From Promerops cafer (lineage: Eukaryota; Chordata; Aves; Passeriformes; Nectariniidae): a stretch of DNA of 64,000 nt. This document shows positions 10,841 to 23,430 of the stretch, piece after piece. The position numbers were made by a program, and so were the translations under genes. The first letter of the stretch is position 1. The number at the start of each line of letters is the position of its first letter. The notes beneath the pieces are model-generated. The model did no database searches and was not told where the DNA came from. It was given only the letters and a program-made list of their open reading frames with translations. The stretch is taken from assembly GCA_013398275.1 (NCBI GenBank), contig VZSE01006234.1:1462932-1526931 (forward strand), given 5' to 3'.

Positions 10841-13800
10841 CACAGTCCTTTGAGGCCAGACATTGGGAAAGAGGGCTTGGAAGAGAAGATCATCATTGTT
10901 GGCACAGCTAGGGCTGAAAAAATGTCAGTGGGAGAAGTGGCCAAAACATGGTGGAAAAAAAGGAAATTTTCCTTCAGTTCTTTGCCAAGGGATGATGTGA
11001 TTCTTCTAGTGTGGGTTGCCCTTTGAGAAAGGGTAACATCAGAGGCTTGAAGATTTAGCCATGGTTCTCCTCTTTGCCAAAGGACACCCAGCGGTGTTAT
11101 TCTTGGACCTGTTCTTTCAGCTCCACTCATCTCCAGGGTATACGATGAGATAACTTCCCACATGGAAGTGCTTTGTCAGGCTAAATTGAGTGATGCCAGT
11201 GATGGCACAGAGATGATGGAGGGCATCAAAAGAATGTGGTTGATTCACCAAAATTTGTGTAGCACAGGGGAGTTCAAGGGAAAATCACTCTGTTACACTT
11301 CTCTCTCTGGTCTGAATTCATTCAGATGGGTATGTTATGGCATAATTGTGTATATATATGTGTGGTTTTTATGTCTTTATATGTATATTTATCATTTATT
11401 TCAACAATATGGAAAAATGAACAATGTAGCTGGATATATCTAGTGTAGAAATCTATAGGTTTCTGTCCTTTTTGCAAAGGACATTGGATTTTTTTTCTTC
11501 CCCAGAATGTAGCTCGTGGTGATCTTCCTCTTCTCATCTAATCACAAAGCAATCTTCTGTTTTGCTTAGTAATTGAAATTGGCATTTTTACTTTTGCTGC
11601 TCACAGGCACTGCACCACAGGAATCAATATAATATCTGACAGTAACAATTGATCTGCAAGCAGTTGCACCCACACTGAGGATTTCAGGCCTCAGGGATCA
11701 AACACCTTGAGAGAGGAGTAAAGTCACTTTAAATCGAGAATTACCACAAGCGTAATTATACTATGAGTGTTCATTATACTGTAACTTTTGCACCATCCCA
11801 GCAGCACCCTGAGTGGTTCATGCTTGCTGCTTTGGTGCTGATAGCTGAGGAGCATAAGCCAGGCACATTCTCAGTGTACACAGACAGTGTAGGCAGCAGC
11901 TGGCTGGAGGTGAACCCAAGCTCAGTGCTGAGCTGCTCCTTCACTCAAGGAGTTGTACCTCGGTGAGCTGGCAGGGACAGGACAGTCTAACCTCTGAAGA
12001 AACACTGAAAGGGATTAAGAAAAAGTTTCTTCAGTTGTCTCCTTTTACTGAAACCATACATGAAGGTCCACCAACAATATGATCCTTAACTCTTATTAAT
12101 GAATGAATGTCGGTGGCAAGGTCATTAGCTTTACAGATGCTCGTTCCTTCCTCCTTTGTCATGGTGGCAGCAGCTTCCTCTGATGAAATGTGCAGTACAT
12201 AGCTTTTCATTAAATTTCTGTTCCTATTCTCAATGGGGTTGCATAAGATCACAGCATTTAGTGGTATACTCCAGGCTGCTTTAAACTGGCAGGGGGCAGT
12301 AATGGATAAATGAAAGGTGGAAAGAGCACAAAATGCTACCATAGATGTCTAGATCAAACTGGGTAATGCTTCTACTGTTTTCAGCACTTCCAATCTGAGA
12401 TAATCCTAGCATGCTGTTCTTTTTGCATATATTGGTACTATACAACAAGGCCTCTTCAGATGAAGAAGCGGGGACTAATGAGCCGCGCAGAAACACTAAT
12501 TTGTCTGGGTTGGAGGAGATTAGTTTTGCTTAGACCATTAACGTAATTAATCTTGAGACTAGAAGTGTTCATCTGGTATTGCAGACTCACTGGGGTTTTT
12601 TTCAGAAGTTGTAGCCCAACACTATTAAATGAGAATTTCAAAATATATTATATTTCAAAATGTGATCTCTATTCTTTGAAAACATTTCGAAGTTAGGTAT
12701 GTTCTACAGTTATGTAGAAAAAAAGATATGCCATTGCTCTAATAATTTGTCCCACTATAGTGTCTTGAGGAACCCCAAACTGGTCAGTTCCTCTGAGAGC
12801 TCCAAATCAAGGGCTGCGTATAAGGTTTATTATGTTAAGGACAGAAGGGAAGAAAAACCCCCAAGTAATTTGCAGAGCTGTAATACTTGGTTGGCTTGGT
12901 GCCCTTCTGTCCCATCACACTGTCTGGGGAAACATTTATGTCTTTTAACATTTTCTCTTTTCCCCATTGCTAAGACTTTTATCCCTCATAATAAAAAGTA
13001 GCTGAAGTCAGACCATGGGAATCATTTGCAGGCATCAGAAGGGGACTGCTATGGATCTCAGAAAGTACTCATAGTGACAAAAATGCTGCCTGTAAGGGAC
13101 AAAGAGTTAAGGTATACAAGCTTCTTGTCCAGATGGGGAAAGGCATTTTCCTTGCATTTTCTGGAGCAATAACTGGCTTGGGGGAAAACTAGAAAAAGAA
13201 AAAAGTGTGGCTGATGAGAGAGGGTCCATCTCTACCATATGAGATTCCTAAGAATGGGTATGAAGTTACACCTGTTTCTGTAGTTTTGCACCTCCAACCA
13301 TGAAATAGTTTTCTTTCCTTACCCTTCTTAAGATTTGGGATGAATGCAATACAGTTAGTTCAGCTTGCAACCAGCTTGGCTTTAAAAATTCTGTTTCAAG
13401 TGTTCTACGGTTACAAATCTATCTGAAAAGGTATAAAATATTAAGGCACTGGTGTTAAAATGAGTGTGCAGACTGAGGCTGCCATGGGAGAAAGCATTTG
13501 CAAAAATGATATTGGGCTATAGCTTGTGTTGGTCTTTGATTTAGTTTCAGGGAATTCAGAAACTCTTCTGGAAATATTTTTTAATGTGGAGCTGCTAAGC
13601 AAACTTGTTCTAGCAATTTTCTGAAATGGTGAGTTGTGCTTTATAACCTTAGAAATGGGGTTTTATTTCCAGCATTTTGAGAGGAATGGGAGGAGCAGCT
13701 TTCCTTCTGACATTTACTTTAATTCATAAAAATTACAGGCATCTGCCAAAATATCCTAAATTGTGGAGGAGGTAGAAATTGGGTCATGGAGAAAGATTAA

Positions 13801-15171
13801 TGTTGAGCAAAAATATTTGCCAGTAGTTTTACATGAGACGGGGAAAACTGTGTGTGCTGCAGAAGAACTGTCTGGCTGTGGGGGTTTTCTTGCACAACCA
13901 CATCTGGCTTCTTGCTTTAATAGAGAAGGAAGAGAGGGGGCTAGAATCAGGATTATTATCTTTGTGTTTGTTTGCTCTTCATCTTCAATGTATCATTAGA
14001 TCTCCGTGTTCTGCCCTGCAAATGAGCATTACTTGAATTTATGTCAGGCATCTTTTTGTTCAGGGAGAGGGGAGGTCAAATCCTCATCACGCATACCTTC
14101 CACAGGGGTCATCTCTTAGAAATGTGAAAAGCTTTAGACAACACACTAGCAGAGGCTTCAGCAGAAACCTTGGAGCTGTTCCTCTCAGTGGAAGGAGGGA
14201 GCTCTCACAGGCTCCTTCAGATGGAGTTTTGTAACCTGCAAGGTGGAGTGTGAGATTTGACAGAGGTGGAGCTGCTCCAGCAGCTGGTGACAGCTGTGGG
14301 ATTGAGGGCCTGTCGCTGGAGAACAATGAAGCGTTCATCTCTTAAGGGTAGCCTGAGGGTATCAGAATAGGGGACAGAGGGTTGAGAGTTAAATAGGAGC
14401 TGCTGTCAGCAAAAGTGCCTGGAGATTTAATGAGGATTTGGTTTCTGTTTCCCAGAGCAGCCATTCACCTACAGAAAAAAAAAGAAATCCTCAAAAATCT
14501 GGTCACAAGAGTCTCACTTGTCATAGTGTGCCACACTGACCTTGGCACAGTCTCAGGCTTGATGTTGGCCTCACCTGTGTCCCAGAAAGTGCTTACCCAG
14601 CCCACAGCATACTAAACAGCAGCATATCGAAGTGCAGATTTACAGGCAGAGCAGCTGCTGGCTTCAGGAGTCATGTATGATTTCCTCTCCCTCTCCACCT
14701 GTGAGTTGTATCTCCTACACCACTCCTTTGAGCACTGCCTTGCAATGCAATGACAAGATTACACTGAGGACTAACTGTGCAAGTGAGAGCACCACCTTTA
14801 TTTCCTTCCTCTACCTCCTAGGGCCAACTGGGGATGTGTTCATCCTCTTAGCTAGTTAATTATGCTGGCTTGAAATAACCCTTTGGTCATTTACTACTGT
14901 TTGAAATATTTCTCCTTTGGGATGCAGGAGCGTGTCTGAAAGAGGTGTAATTCCCTGCCTGTGGAGGAATCCAATGATGTCTCTTTTAGAAAAGTTGTAT
15001 GGCTCCTTTTCACTAGGAGATGTGACAGAGTCCTTGTGGGCAGTGGTCTGCCCCTGTCACACTGTAACGTGCTGATGCGAGATACTGGTGCATAACAAGG
15101 CACTGGTCTGACTCACGTGAGGAAGCAGATCAGATGCAATCATTTTGTGAGATTGTTAAGTATTTTTATTA
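10841..15171. other. Unique noncoding stretch, no gene seen
   Basis: AT-rich unique DNA. It holds a TG/TA-rich low-complexity patch at about 11,345-11,400 and short open frames without recognisable content. I see no transposon motif or coding exon. Confidence 0.55.
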
Positions 15172-15729
15172 TTGTATTATGCCAGTGAAAACAATATTCA
15201 TGCTTTAAATAAAAATCCATTTCTTAATTTCAAAAATATTTCAGATAGATGTGGATTTAAACTGTTACCTTGGCCTTTTCCAGCAAGCAATATTGACTTT
15301 TTGACTGTGTACTTGCAAGTGCCAGTAATGATACAGGATGGTTTTTTTTCTTTTTTTTTAAACAGTCTATTTGAGACTTCTCTTTACTTCTATGATAATG
15401 GCTTCTCTTTTATTCTGGGTATGTACAGAATTTTCTTGCTGGCAGTAATGTCTCTCTACTGCAACAAAGTGCATCCTTCAGCATCTTCAGAGTGGCCACT
15501 CTCCTTAGGATGCTCTGAAATGATTTTCTGCATGCTGCAGAACAGCCATGTGGAGGATATGAAAATTCATCTGGCAGATTGCCCTCTCCTCCAGCAGCAT
15601 GAGTGCCCTGAGTGCCACTGCCATTCCCCAGTAGGGAATGATGCTGTGGTGTGGCAAGGAGAAAGCAAGAGGCAGTTCCTGAGCTCAGTGAACAAAGCAA
15701 AGGCACTTTTTGTTTTCATGTCAATCTAA
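15172..15729 (+). other. Longest open frame, coding status doubtful
   Basis: An uninterrupted frame of 185 codons, the longest in the window; it opens at a TTG, and the first ATG is at 15,328, leaving 134 codons. The middle is hydrophobic and aromatic (FFSFFLNSLFETSLYF, then FILGMYRIFLLAVMSLY), which could look like membrane segments. The C-terminal third is hydrophilic with several Cys and His. A long pyrimidine run ending in AACAG just before 15,366 resembles a splice acceptor. I recognise no family and see no promoter. By a rough estimate such a length is uncommon but not impossible by chance in 64 kb of six-frame sequence. It is listed for inspection, not as a gene. Confidence 0.15.
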
Positions 15730-16872
15730 GAACATCTCTCTCACTTTGCCAAATTAAAATCTATCATTTTGAACATTTTCAATCTTTAATGTCTAGAAAT
15801 AACTGTAAGGTTTGAATTCCCTCAGGGACAGAGGGGTCTGGGGCAAGGAAGGGCTTGTTGTGTCCCCTATGAAGCTGCTTGCGTAGTTATCAGTAACTGA
15901 ACAGGTTTTTGTTTGTGATTGGTAAGTCAGAGCCTGTGCACAGAGTTAAAACCATCTAAGTGAATGCACACAAATGCGTCACCTAATTTTGAAATGCTCT
16001 GTTAAAGGTTATTGTTACTCATTTTCATTATTAGATTTTAGCCTTAGTAAAAAGACCTACTGCTGAAAAATGATGATTTAAATTACAATGATTACTTAAA
16101 CCCTGGACAGCCTGAACTGCCTTGAAGCAACTTAGCATATTCAATATTGCACTCACCTGGGGAGACAGTAAGAATTGCCTACAGCACAAAAGGTGATGCT
16201 GATAACAGACTCTAAACTGTGAAGGGTTAATGTTCTTAGCTGAGCTAGCAGAGAATTCTCATCCAGCAAGCCCTAGGAAGTAGACTGGGAGGGGACAGAT
16301 TTAAGAAATCCATGTAGCATTGACTGTGTAAACTCCCCTTGCCCTGGAGAAAGATAGAGAGATTTGCCAGATGCCTGCACACTGTCCCAAGAGGAAGGAG
16401 TTGGCTTCAGAATTGCTTTGCTCACTAAAACATTTCCAGAGATTTGAGAGGCATTGAATGAAATAAGCTAGTTGGTCTTCACAGAAGCTTTGCTACTGTG
16501 TGGAAAATGATCCCTGACTTTGGGTTTTGATGGAAATCCTGATATTTTTTGGCACTGGCAATCAGGGATCGAGTGAGAAGGGTTGTGTGTCTTTCTTTTG
16601 CTTGCAAACTGTTTCTTGGAAGGAGGATTCAGGGTGACATAGGAAGCTGGGTTTGAGGCAATACTATCTCCTTTTCTGTTTAAACCCCCTGCTTGAGAAG
16701 TAGTTTGGTTTGTCTCTGAAGGGCAGGAAGTGGCACCTGCAAGGCAGCAAATGAAAATAATGTCACAGAAAGGGAATGTGTCACACATGGGGTGTGGGGG
16801 ATGTTTTAATCGTGTGTAAGTGTCTCAGCATAAAAATGATCGTGTATTTTGATGTAATCTGCAAGTGGGATT
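15730..16872. other. Unique noncoding stretch, no gene seen
   Basis: AT-rich unique sequence between the long open frame and the ancient CR1. The one longer minus-strand frame (16,468-16,788) has no recognisable domain. No repeat was identified. Confidence 0.55.
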
Positions 16873-17855
16873 GTGCCAGAAGAACATCTGACCTGACAAA
16901 CCAGACGACCAGCTAGCCCCATTACTGCTCAGGGACTTTGGCAGATAGAGGTGGTGCTTTTAGATATGGTGCTACTGATGAGAATACTTCTCACACATGT
17001 GTTCAGTCACTTTTTGCATCTAGGTAAACTTCTGGTGTTCATAACGTCCTTTGGCAAGGAGTTCCACAGATCATCTATACCTTGCTGAAAGGGCTTCTGG
17101 TTGGGGTTTTTTTTAATATCACTCTTCTTTGCTTTTGTATTCTAGTCATTCCTTACTTACTATTTTACCTGTGGGGTCTGATGCTTCTGTCTGGCTTTCA
17201 CAGTTCTGTTACATGACTCTGGGGATAGTTTGGGGTGGGGAGAATGACACATCAGAACGCGATGCAGTATGAAAAATGTGGGCACACCATAAATGTGTAA
17301 AGGTGCATAACGATGATCCCCTTTGGTCTCTATTCCTTTCCTACTTGGTCATGCCATTAAATTTGCTTTCTGGCCATTGATGAGCAATGAACTCATGTTT
17401 CCACAGTTCTCTTATGATGCTAAGCCTTCAAAGGGGTGATTGTCAAAACTACTCAGAGTGTGTGTAAAGCTGTTGGTTTTCCTCATGGCAGGTGCTTTAC
17501 CTACACTGTACCCTCTTTGCCTTTTTATAACACTTCCGTTCAGTATTTTGGCAGCTCTTTGTGGTCAATCTTTGTCTTTAATAATCTGATTAATTTATGC
17601 TTCTCAGAAAAGTCTGTCATTAGATGATATGGTATTTTCCTAGATCATTTCTGGATATGATTAGTGGGACATAGCCCAGCGCAGGTTCCAAAAGGACTTT
17701 TTTAGTGACCCCTTTCTACTACCAACCCCCTTTTTTCCCTTCTCTTTTGCCTGTTACATGATCGTTTGAGGACAGTTATGCCATGGCAGGTTACTTTTTT
17801 AAAGAATCTTAGCTGAAGATCTTATTGAATTCCTTTGTATTTCTGGAGGAGGAAG
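16873..17855 (-). mobile_element. Ancient CR1/L3-like LINE, about 1 kb, minus strand
   Basis: Read on the plus strand, the segments follow, in order, the reverse complement of an old amniote CR1. The 3' end comes first (16,873-16,915, with words like CAAACCAGACGACCAGCTAG). It is followed by the C-terminal ORF2 block (GTTCATAACGTCCTTTGGCA then AGGAGTTCCACAGATC, 17,038-17,073). Next is the block around 17,250-17,430 (GCAGTATGAAAAATGTGGGC, then CTCTATTCCTTTCC), and finally RT-domain DNA to about 17,855 (TAGATCATTTCTGGATATGA, then ATGGCAGGTTACTTTTTT). The element retains its 3' end, is 5' truncated, and is riddled with substitutions and gaps, so no frame survives. The shared wording with turtle and crocodile CR1 points to an insertion older than birds. 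The family call is from memory of the consensus; the exact subfamily is not assigned. Confidence 0.82.
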
Positions 17856-19917
17856 ATTTGATATTCCCACAGCGAGTGTCTGCTCCAGCTGTGCCATGCC
17901 ACGACTGGGGAAAAACTAACTGCCATCAAGTAGTTCTTTAGAATCATTTAAGGGAAACTGAAATGAACAGCAAATTGCAATCACTATAGCAAATTGCACA
18001 TAAGTATAAGTTGCTAAATCTGGGTTTATTTTATATTAATAGAACATCAAGAATTAAAAAAAAGTTTCTGTTTTGTTATTCTGGTGCTGGATTACCTAAG
18101 AAAAATGAGACTTAATATTGTGATTCACAGGACAGTCCTTCTGATGTAGTTAAATGGGTAGAGAAGGTATCTGATCTGTAAATATTCACTGCTAAACTAT
18201 CTTAACTAATCAGGATATAGAGTTTATAGATTAAGCTATAATCTTAAGTTTATGCTTATTCTATGCATTCCGAATGAGTTCTGCATTCTAAGATATTAAA
18301 CTCAGAAGAGCCTTGTTTCCTCACTGATAGGATCAGTCTGAAGTTTAAAAAAACGTTGTTGAATCATGACCAGGGTGATCAGAGGATAAAGCCTGACCTG
18401 CTGATAAACCATATGGTACTGCATTATACTATAATGATGTCACTCCCTTCCCCCTGCACACACAGTGACTGTTAAGGACTCATTTCTTAATACTCAGTGA
18501 ACCCAGGTGGCACTGTGAGTGCCCCAAGTCTCTTCTTTGGTCTTCTCCAATGATGCATGTTAAGATCACTTAGATTTTTGCATGATGTGAAGTGTGCGAC
18601 TGGAATAAGACTGCATGAAAGACTTCCAGCCAGAGGGACACTGACCCCACGGGAGGAAAGTCAAATAACCTAAATGAGATGAAAATGAATCATTGCTCCC
18701 CATATACTATTGACTTGTTCCAACTCCAGTCCTATCAACAGAGAATTTTGTGCAATTTTATGAAAAAGAGAGAGGTGAATGAATACTATTAACTGACATC
18801 AGAAAGGGATATCGCAATAAGCCCCTACGTGTTCAGAAATTTAGGACAGTGAATTTTCTAGTTCAGCTAGATAAATTACTTGAAGGCCATCTCTTTGCCT
18901 AATAAATGAAATTATGTAAGTTTTGTCAGTAATGGTACAGCTCAACAGGTTAGAAAGGCTTGAAATGTGTTCAGACTGCTGTATAGTCTAAACAGCCCTG
19001 TTGCCAAAAATTTACCTACAAGTAGTAATATTGATGAAAGAGATAAGAAAAAGAAAAAAATTAATATAGTGCAGCAGTGGGACACATCTCTCTTCAGCAT
19101 GCCTTGACAATCCATAACAACACAGGAAACACTGTGTTTGGGTAATTGTTGCAGTTTCTCAAGATGAATCAATTTGGAAAAATTAAGTGTGGGGTGACAT
19201 GAAGGCAATAGCAATTTATCATGCCAGCACTCTTGGTTCTTTCTGAAACAAGGCAGTACAGCTAAAAAGGCTCTTTTTAGTGAATTCTGATGAAGTTGAG
19301 AATGATTTAGCGCTCCCTGGGATTTTCTTTTATAACTGAATTTTAAAAAATATGATAAAACAGCTGTATTTAAGATAGCTAAATTGCCATGGATTAGACT
19401 GCTTTATTCTCTTGCTAAATAGTCTGTGTTTACAGAGAATGGAGGTTTTTCTTCTTGTAACTTAGTTACAGTCAGGAAGACCCTGATGGCTTCATTACAT
19501 TTGAGCCAGGACAGAACTGTGCAAAATTTATGTCCAGGAGGACAGTGAGAGTTTCTCTGTCATGGGAAAATTGTAAACACAGTTCAGAAGATAGGAATTT
19601 CTTAGCAATTTTATTTAAGTCTCAGTAGCTCAGGGAGAATGGTAAGAAATAAATCAAACACAACTATGAAACAAGAGTGGTAGAACACTCCTGAAAAACA
19701 CATTGTTTTTTATAATTTGAACACTTTTCAAAAATACTTTGTAACTATTGAAGCTGATTCAGTATCAGTGTGCCACTTTGAAGATAAGGAAATTTTGTCC
19801 ATTCACAGTGGACTAAGATGTTCCCAGACAATCACTTTTTAATAGGATCAGAGGATCGTTTGGTGCTAATAGTTCCTGACCAGCAAAACTATGAGAAAGC
19901 TTTCTTGCATTTGGTGC

Positions 19918-19952
19918 AAAAAAAAAAAAAAAAGAGAGAGAGAGAAAAAAAG
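19918..19952 (+). repeat. Poly-A plus (GA)n low-complexity run
   Basis: Seventeen A residues (19,918-19,934) lead into a short GA repeat and another A run. No LINE or retrocopy body is recognisable upstream, so this is more likely a simple repeat than a retrotransposed poly-A tail. Confidence 0.85.
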
Positions 19953-22900
19953 TGGAACTTTAACCCAATTCATCAACAAAATAGGTGTTTTCCACAGGGC
20001 TGCAATCCAGTATCTGTATAACAATAACTCTTTATGAATCATTTTTCATTAGCTGTTGAACCAGTATTGCCATAATGGTGTTCCAGTGCAGTGCCTGATT
20101 TGCTGAAAAAGGTTTTCCTTGGGTATTTCAGAGTGAGAAAAATAAGTACTTGCATGGTGTCACTGCTGTGGGGTTTTATGATCAACGCTCTAGGAAATGA
20201 GCTGAAGTGATCAAATTATTGCAAATTAATCTGCAGCTTCTGAACAGAGGCCTCTCATCTCTTCATGATTCATCAGCCTGTGATCTTTTGAAACAAACAG
20301 GTCTGCCAGTCTTGGTTAGACAACAGGGATAACAGCTGATTCAATTCTTTTTTATATCAGAAGGAGAGCAATGAACCTTTCCAGAAAATTCAGGAAAAAA
20401 TAACTCTCTCATGAAGTTTAGTGGCATTTATACCGTATGTTAGTAACTGACTTAAAGACATTAGGTGAACTGAATCCCAGGAGAAGGTGAAAAGTCACTC
20501 AGAGCTGTTTTTTCCTGGTGAAAGCATTCACGGTAGGACTTTTATGCACCCAAGGGATCACAGAATATGCTTTATTATTATTTCCTGAAGAAAATATATT
20601 CTGCTGCTCCTTTAGACAATAGCCTTGAAACTTTTTTTGGAGAACTATTTCAATGCTAAGGAAGATCTCATGCCTCACATGTTTGTTCTGTCCTTGGAGA
20701 AGGTAATTCCAAGGTCCTCACTGAAAGCATTTGTAAAATGGCACATTTCTTTTTCCACCCACAGTTAGCCCTGAACACTGGCTGTCTTTGCCTGTGTGAA
20801 GGGACCTGTTATTACTGGAAGGGCAAAATACTTTTTTTGCTAATTAATATAATGCACTGTGGAGTGACTCAGAAACTTTTGGTTTGTTATGTAACTCCTT
20901 TTAATTCGAACTATCAAATTGTAAATACTTTAACACAGTGTAATACAGGTGATCTACAGAAACATTTAGCATGAAAACAAATACCCATCATAATTTGGAA
21001 ATAATAAACTAAAATCAACCAGTAAAATTGATTGCACTCAGCCTCTTGGAAAAAAAAGTTTTTCTGATTATTCTGTTGTGGTTCTTAATGGAGCAATTCC
21101 CATCAACACACTAAGTTCCAGCCAGAGTACAAAATACAGAGGGATACATTATGCATTAGCAATGAAGTAAAATGGCAAGATTCAGGCTCCTGTTTGTTTA
21201 AAAACTAAGCCACAAACATCAAAGCTTGAAGTCAAAGAAGATGTGTGTGTGTATATAAGAAATGTCCTAATCAGTTGACAGTACCACAGATGCGCAGAAT
21301 GTAGCTGAAGTGTGTTTGCTGTGAAATCTAATGAGCAATCTTGCTGTTGCTGATGAAGGTCTTGTCAAGACTGAACAATTTATTCATCATCACTGTGTCC
21401 GTACCAGTGACAGCACAACTGCTAAAACCACCAGATTAGTTCTATTTTCCCCTAAAAAGTAAAACAGTAGAAAACATTCCACCCACTCATCCCACATTGA
21501 TACAGCACACTCACTGAGCAGCCCTGGAAGTTAGCTGCTGGCACCAAATGGTCTTAAATGTGATCGTTAGCAAGCTCAGAGCCATGTGGAGAAGGAAAGG
21601 TAGCAGAGATTTCCAGCCTGCACAGAAAACTCTCCCAGAGCAAGAATCACTGGAAACTGCTTGCATAAAAAGACTGAAGATCTGTATATAACTCCAGAGG
21701 CTGCCCCACAGCGTTGTGCTGTCTCACCATGACAGAGAATAAAATATAACGTGCAGCTGTAGGCGTGCAAGGCAAGTGTGGGAAATGAAACAGGAGTAAA
21801 CACACCTTCTTGTACTTGGCATAAAAGACACGTGTGCAAATTTTGTAGGACCTGTGTAAAAATTGAGTAAAATCAATTTTTTTTAACTGTGCAACAGAAG
21901 GTACCATCTGCAGAAATTCAAAAGCCATATAGCATATGGTAGTATTTTTTCCTCCTTTCATTTAAATGGTAGGAAGTCTGTTGATGTGGCTTCTCTCCCT
22001 TACTAGGTTCTCTCAGTTACATTTTCTTGACTGAGACCACAGAGGTATCGTAAGAGGTACAGGATTGTCATGGCTGATGTGCAGGAGACCCCAATGCAAG
22101 GAGTTTCTCAGACCTTCCATTGGCATCTCCAAACCCAGGACATCCCATCACTCTATGCATCACTGCCAACAGCAAAGCTGCATCTTCTGTGGCACAGTTT
22201 GGTGGTGTTCATGGAGTGCTCTGGCTACAGAAGCACCAAGCACAAATTTACATGTGACTTAGAGCTTAAATTCAAATCAAGGCCTCTTCAGAATGACGAG
22301 AAACAGTCCTGTATGGGGACACAGCTCGATTTGTCATGCAGGAGATGACAAGTGATCCTGTGGAGTTTCTTCTAATAGCTGCAGTGTAATTCTGGGCTGC
22401 ACAAGCTGATGCCATGTGAGTCCCTGCACCTGCGGTTTGGACAGACCTGAGCTGCCGTTTCCTCTTGATTGCTGATTTACTTTCTTTATAGGCACACGCC
22501 GTGTTGTTCTTCATGCGCTGCTCACCGGAGCTTGCTTTCAGAAAGCTAGATTTTTTCAGAGATTGTCTCTGTAAGCAATTTCTCCAGTAGCCTTAATATG
22601 CCATATCCCATTAGAGATTACAGAGCAGAGACAGCAAGGATGACTAGGGATTGGAAAAGAAAAAAAGTTTATCTCTTGATTTGAAAATGTGCAAGTAAAG
22701 AAAATCTTGCCTTCAATAATTATGTTGCTGAAAGAAATAGAGCTCAGAGATAATAGAAAGGCCAATGTAGTAATTGCTTGTAGTACTAAACTGTTGATAC
22801 GGTGGGGAATTTGAATTGCTTAATGAACTGATTTAAAGGTAGAGATATTATGTCCTTTAACAGTAACTGCAAATGTCCTACCAGACATCTCATTTGAGAC

Positions 22901-23376
22901 AGGGTTTTAATTCTCTCTTTTCTCTATCTTCCACCTCTTACACAAAGATGAGGCAATGATATCCCTCCAGTAACGAAAAGATGAAATAACTGTAAAAATC
23001 AAAAGCATTTTAAGAAAGCTTTAAGCATCTTAAATTTGGGTAGATGTTTTCACTCTGGACCTGCATGCTCCAGCTTCAGCAGAAAACACATCCAAAGGTC
23101 TTCCAGTTAGGTAACAATACATATATGCCAGCTGATGCCTTCTGGCTTTCTTACATGGGGTGAATCTGGTGTGAAGTATAACCTCTCTATAAGTACAGCT
23201 CTGTCTGAGAAATGTCATAGGTGCTGATCCTTTTCTTCTCCACTAGTTCTTCCCTGGACTCTAGTTCTTATGCTAGTACTTTGTAGTGTATCTACAGGCC
23301 TACCCACCCAATATTTTCCTACAGAACATCTGATATCAGGAAAGGTGGCTTTGATTATTCACCTTCATTTAATTTA

Positions 23377-23430
23377 TCTCCTTCCTTCCTTCCTTTCTCG
23401 CCCTCCATCTTCATCCTTCTCCCTCCCCCC
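23377..23430 (+). repeat. Polypyrimidine (CCTT)n-rich tract
   Basis: A run of C and T with only a few purine interruptions begins with CTCCTTCCTTCCTTCC and ends in CTCCCTCCCCCC. Polypyrimidine tracts of this kind can adopt triplex structures, but nothing here indicates a function. Confidence 0.85.

Noticed and set aside
17971..18000. Direct repeat AGCAAATTGCA…AGCAAATTGCA
   Set aside because: Only 11 bases, and AT-rich; expected by chance at this scale.
20550..20575. GGGATCACAGAATATG resembling a minus-strand CR1 tail start
   Set aside because: The following bases do not continue into the CR1 TTGGAAGGGACC-type block.
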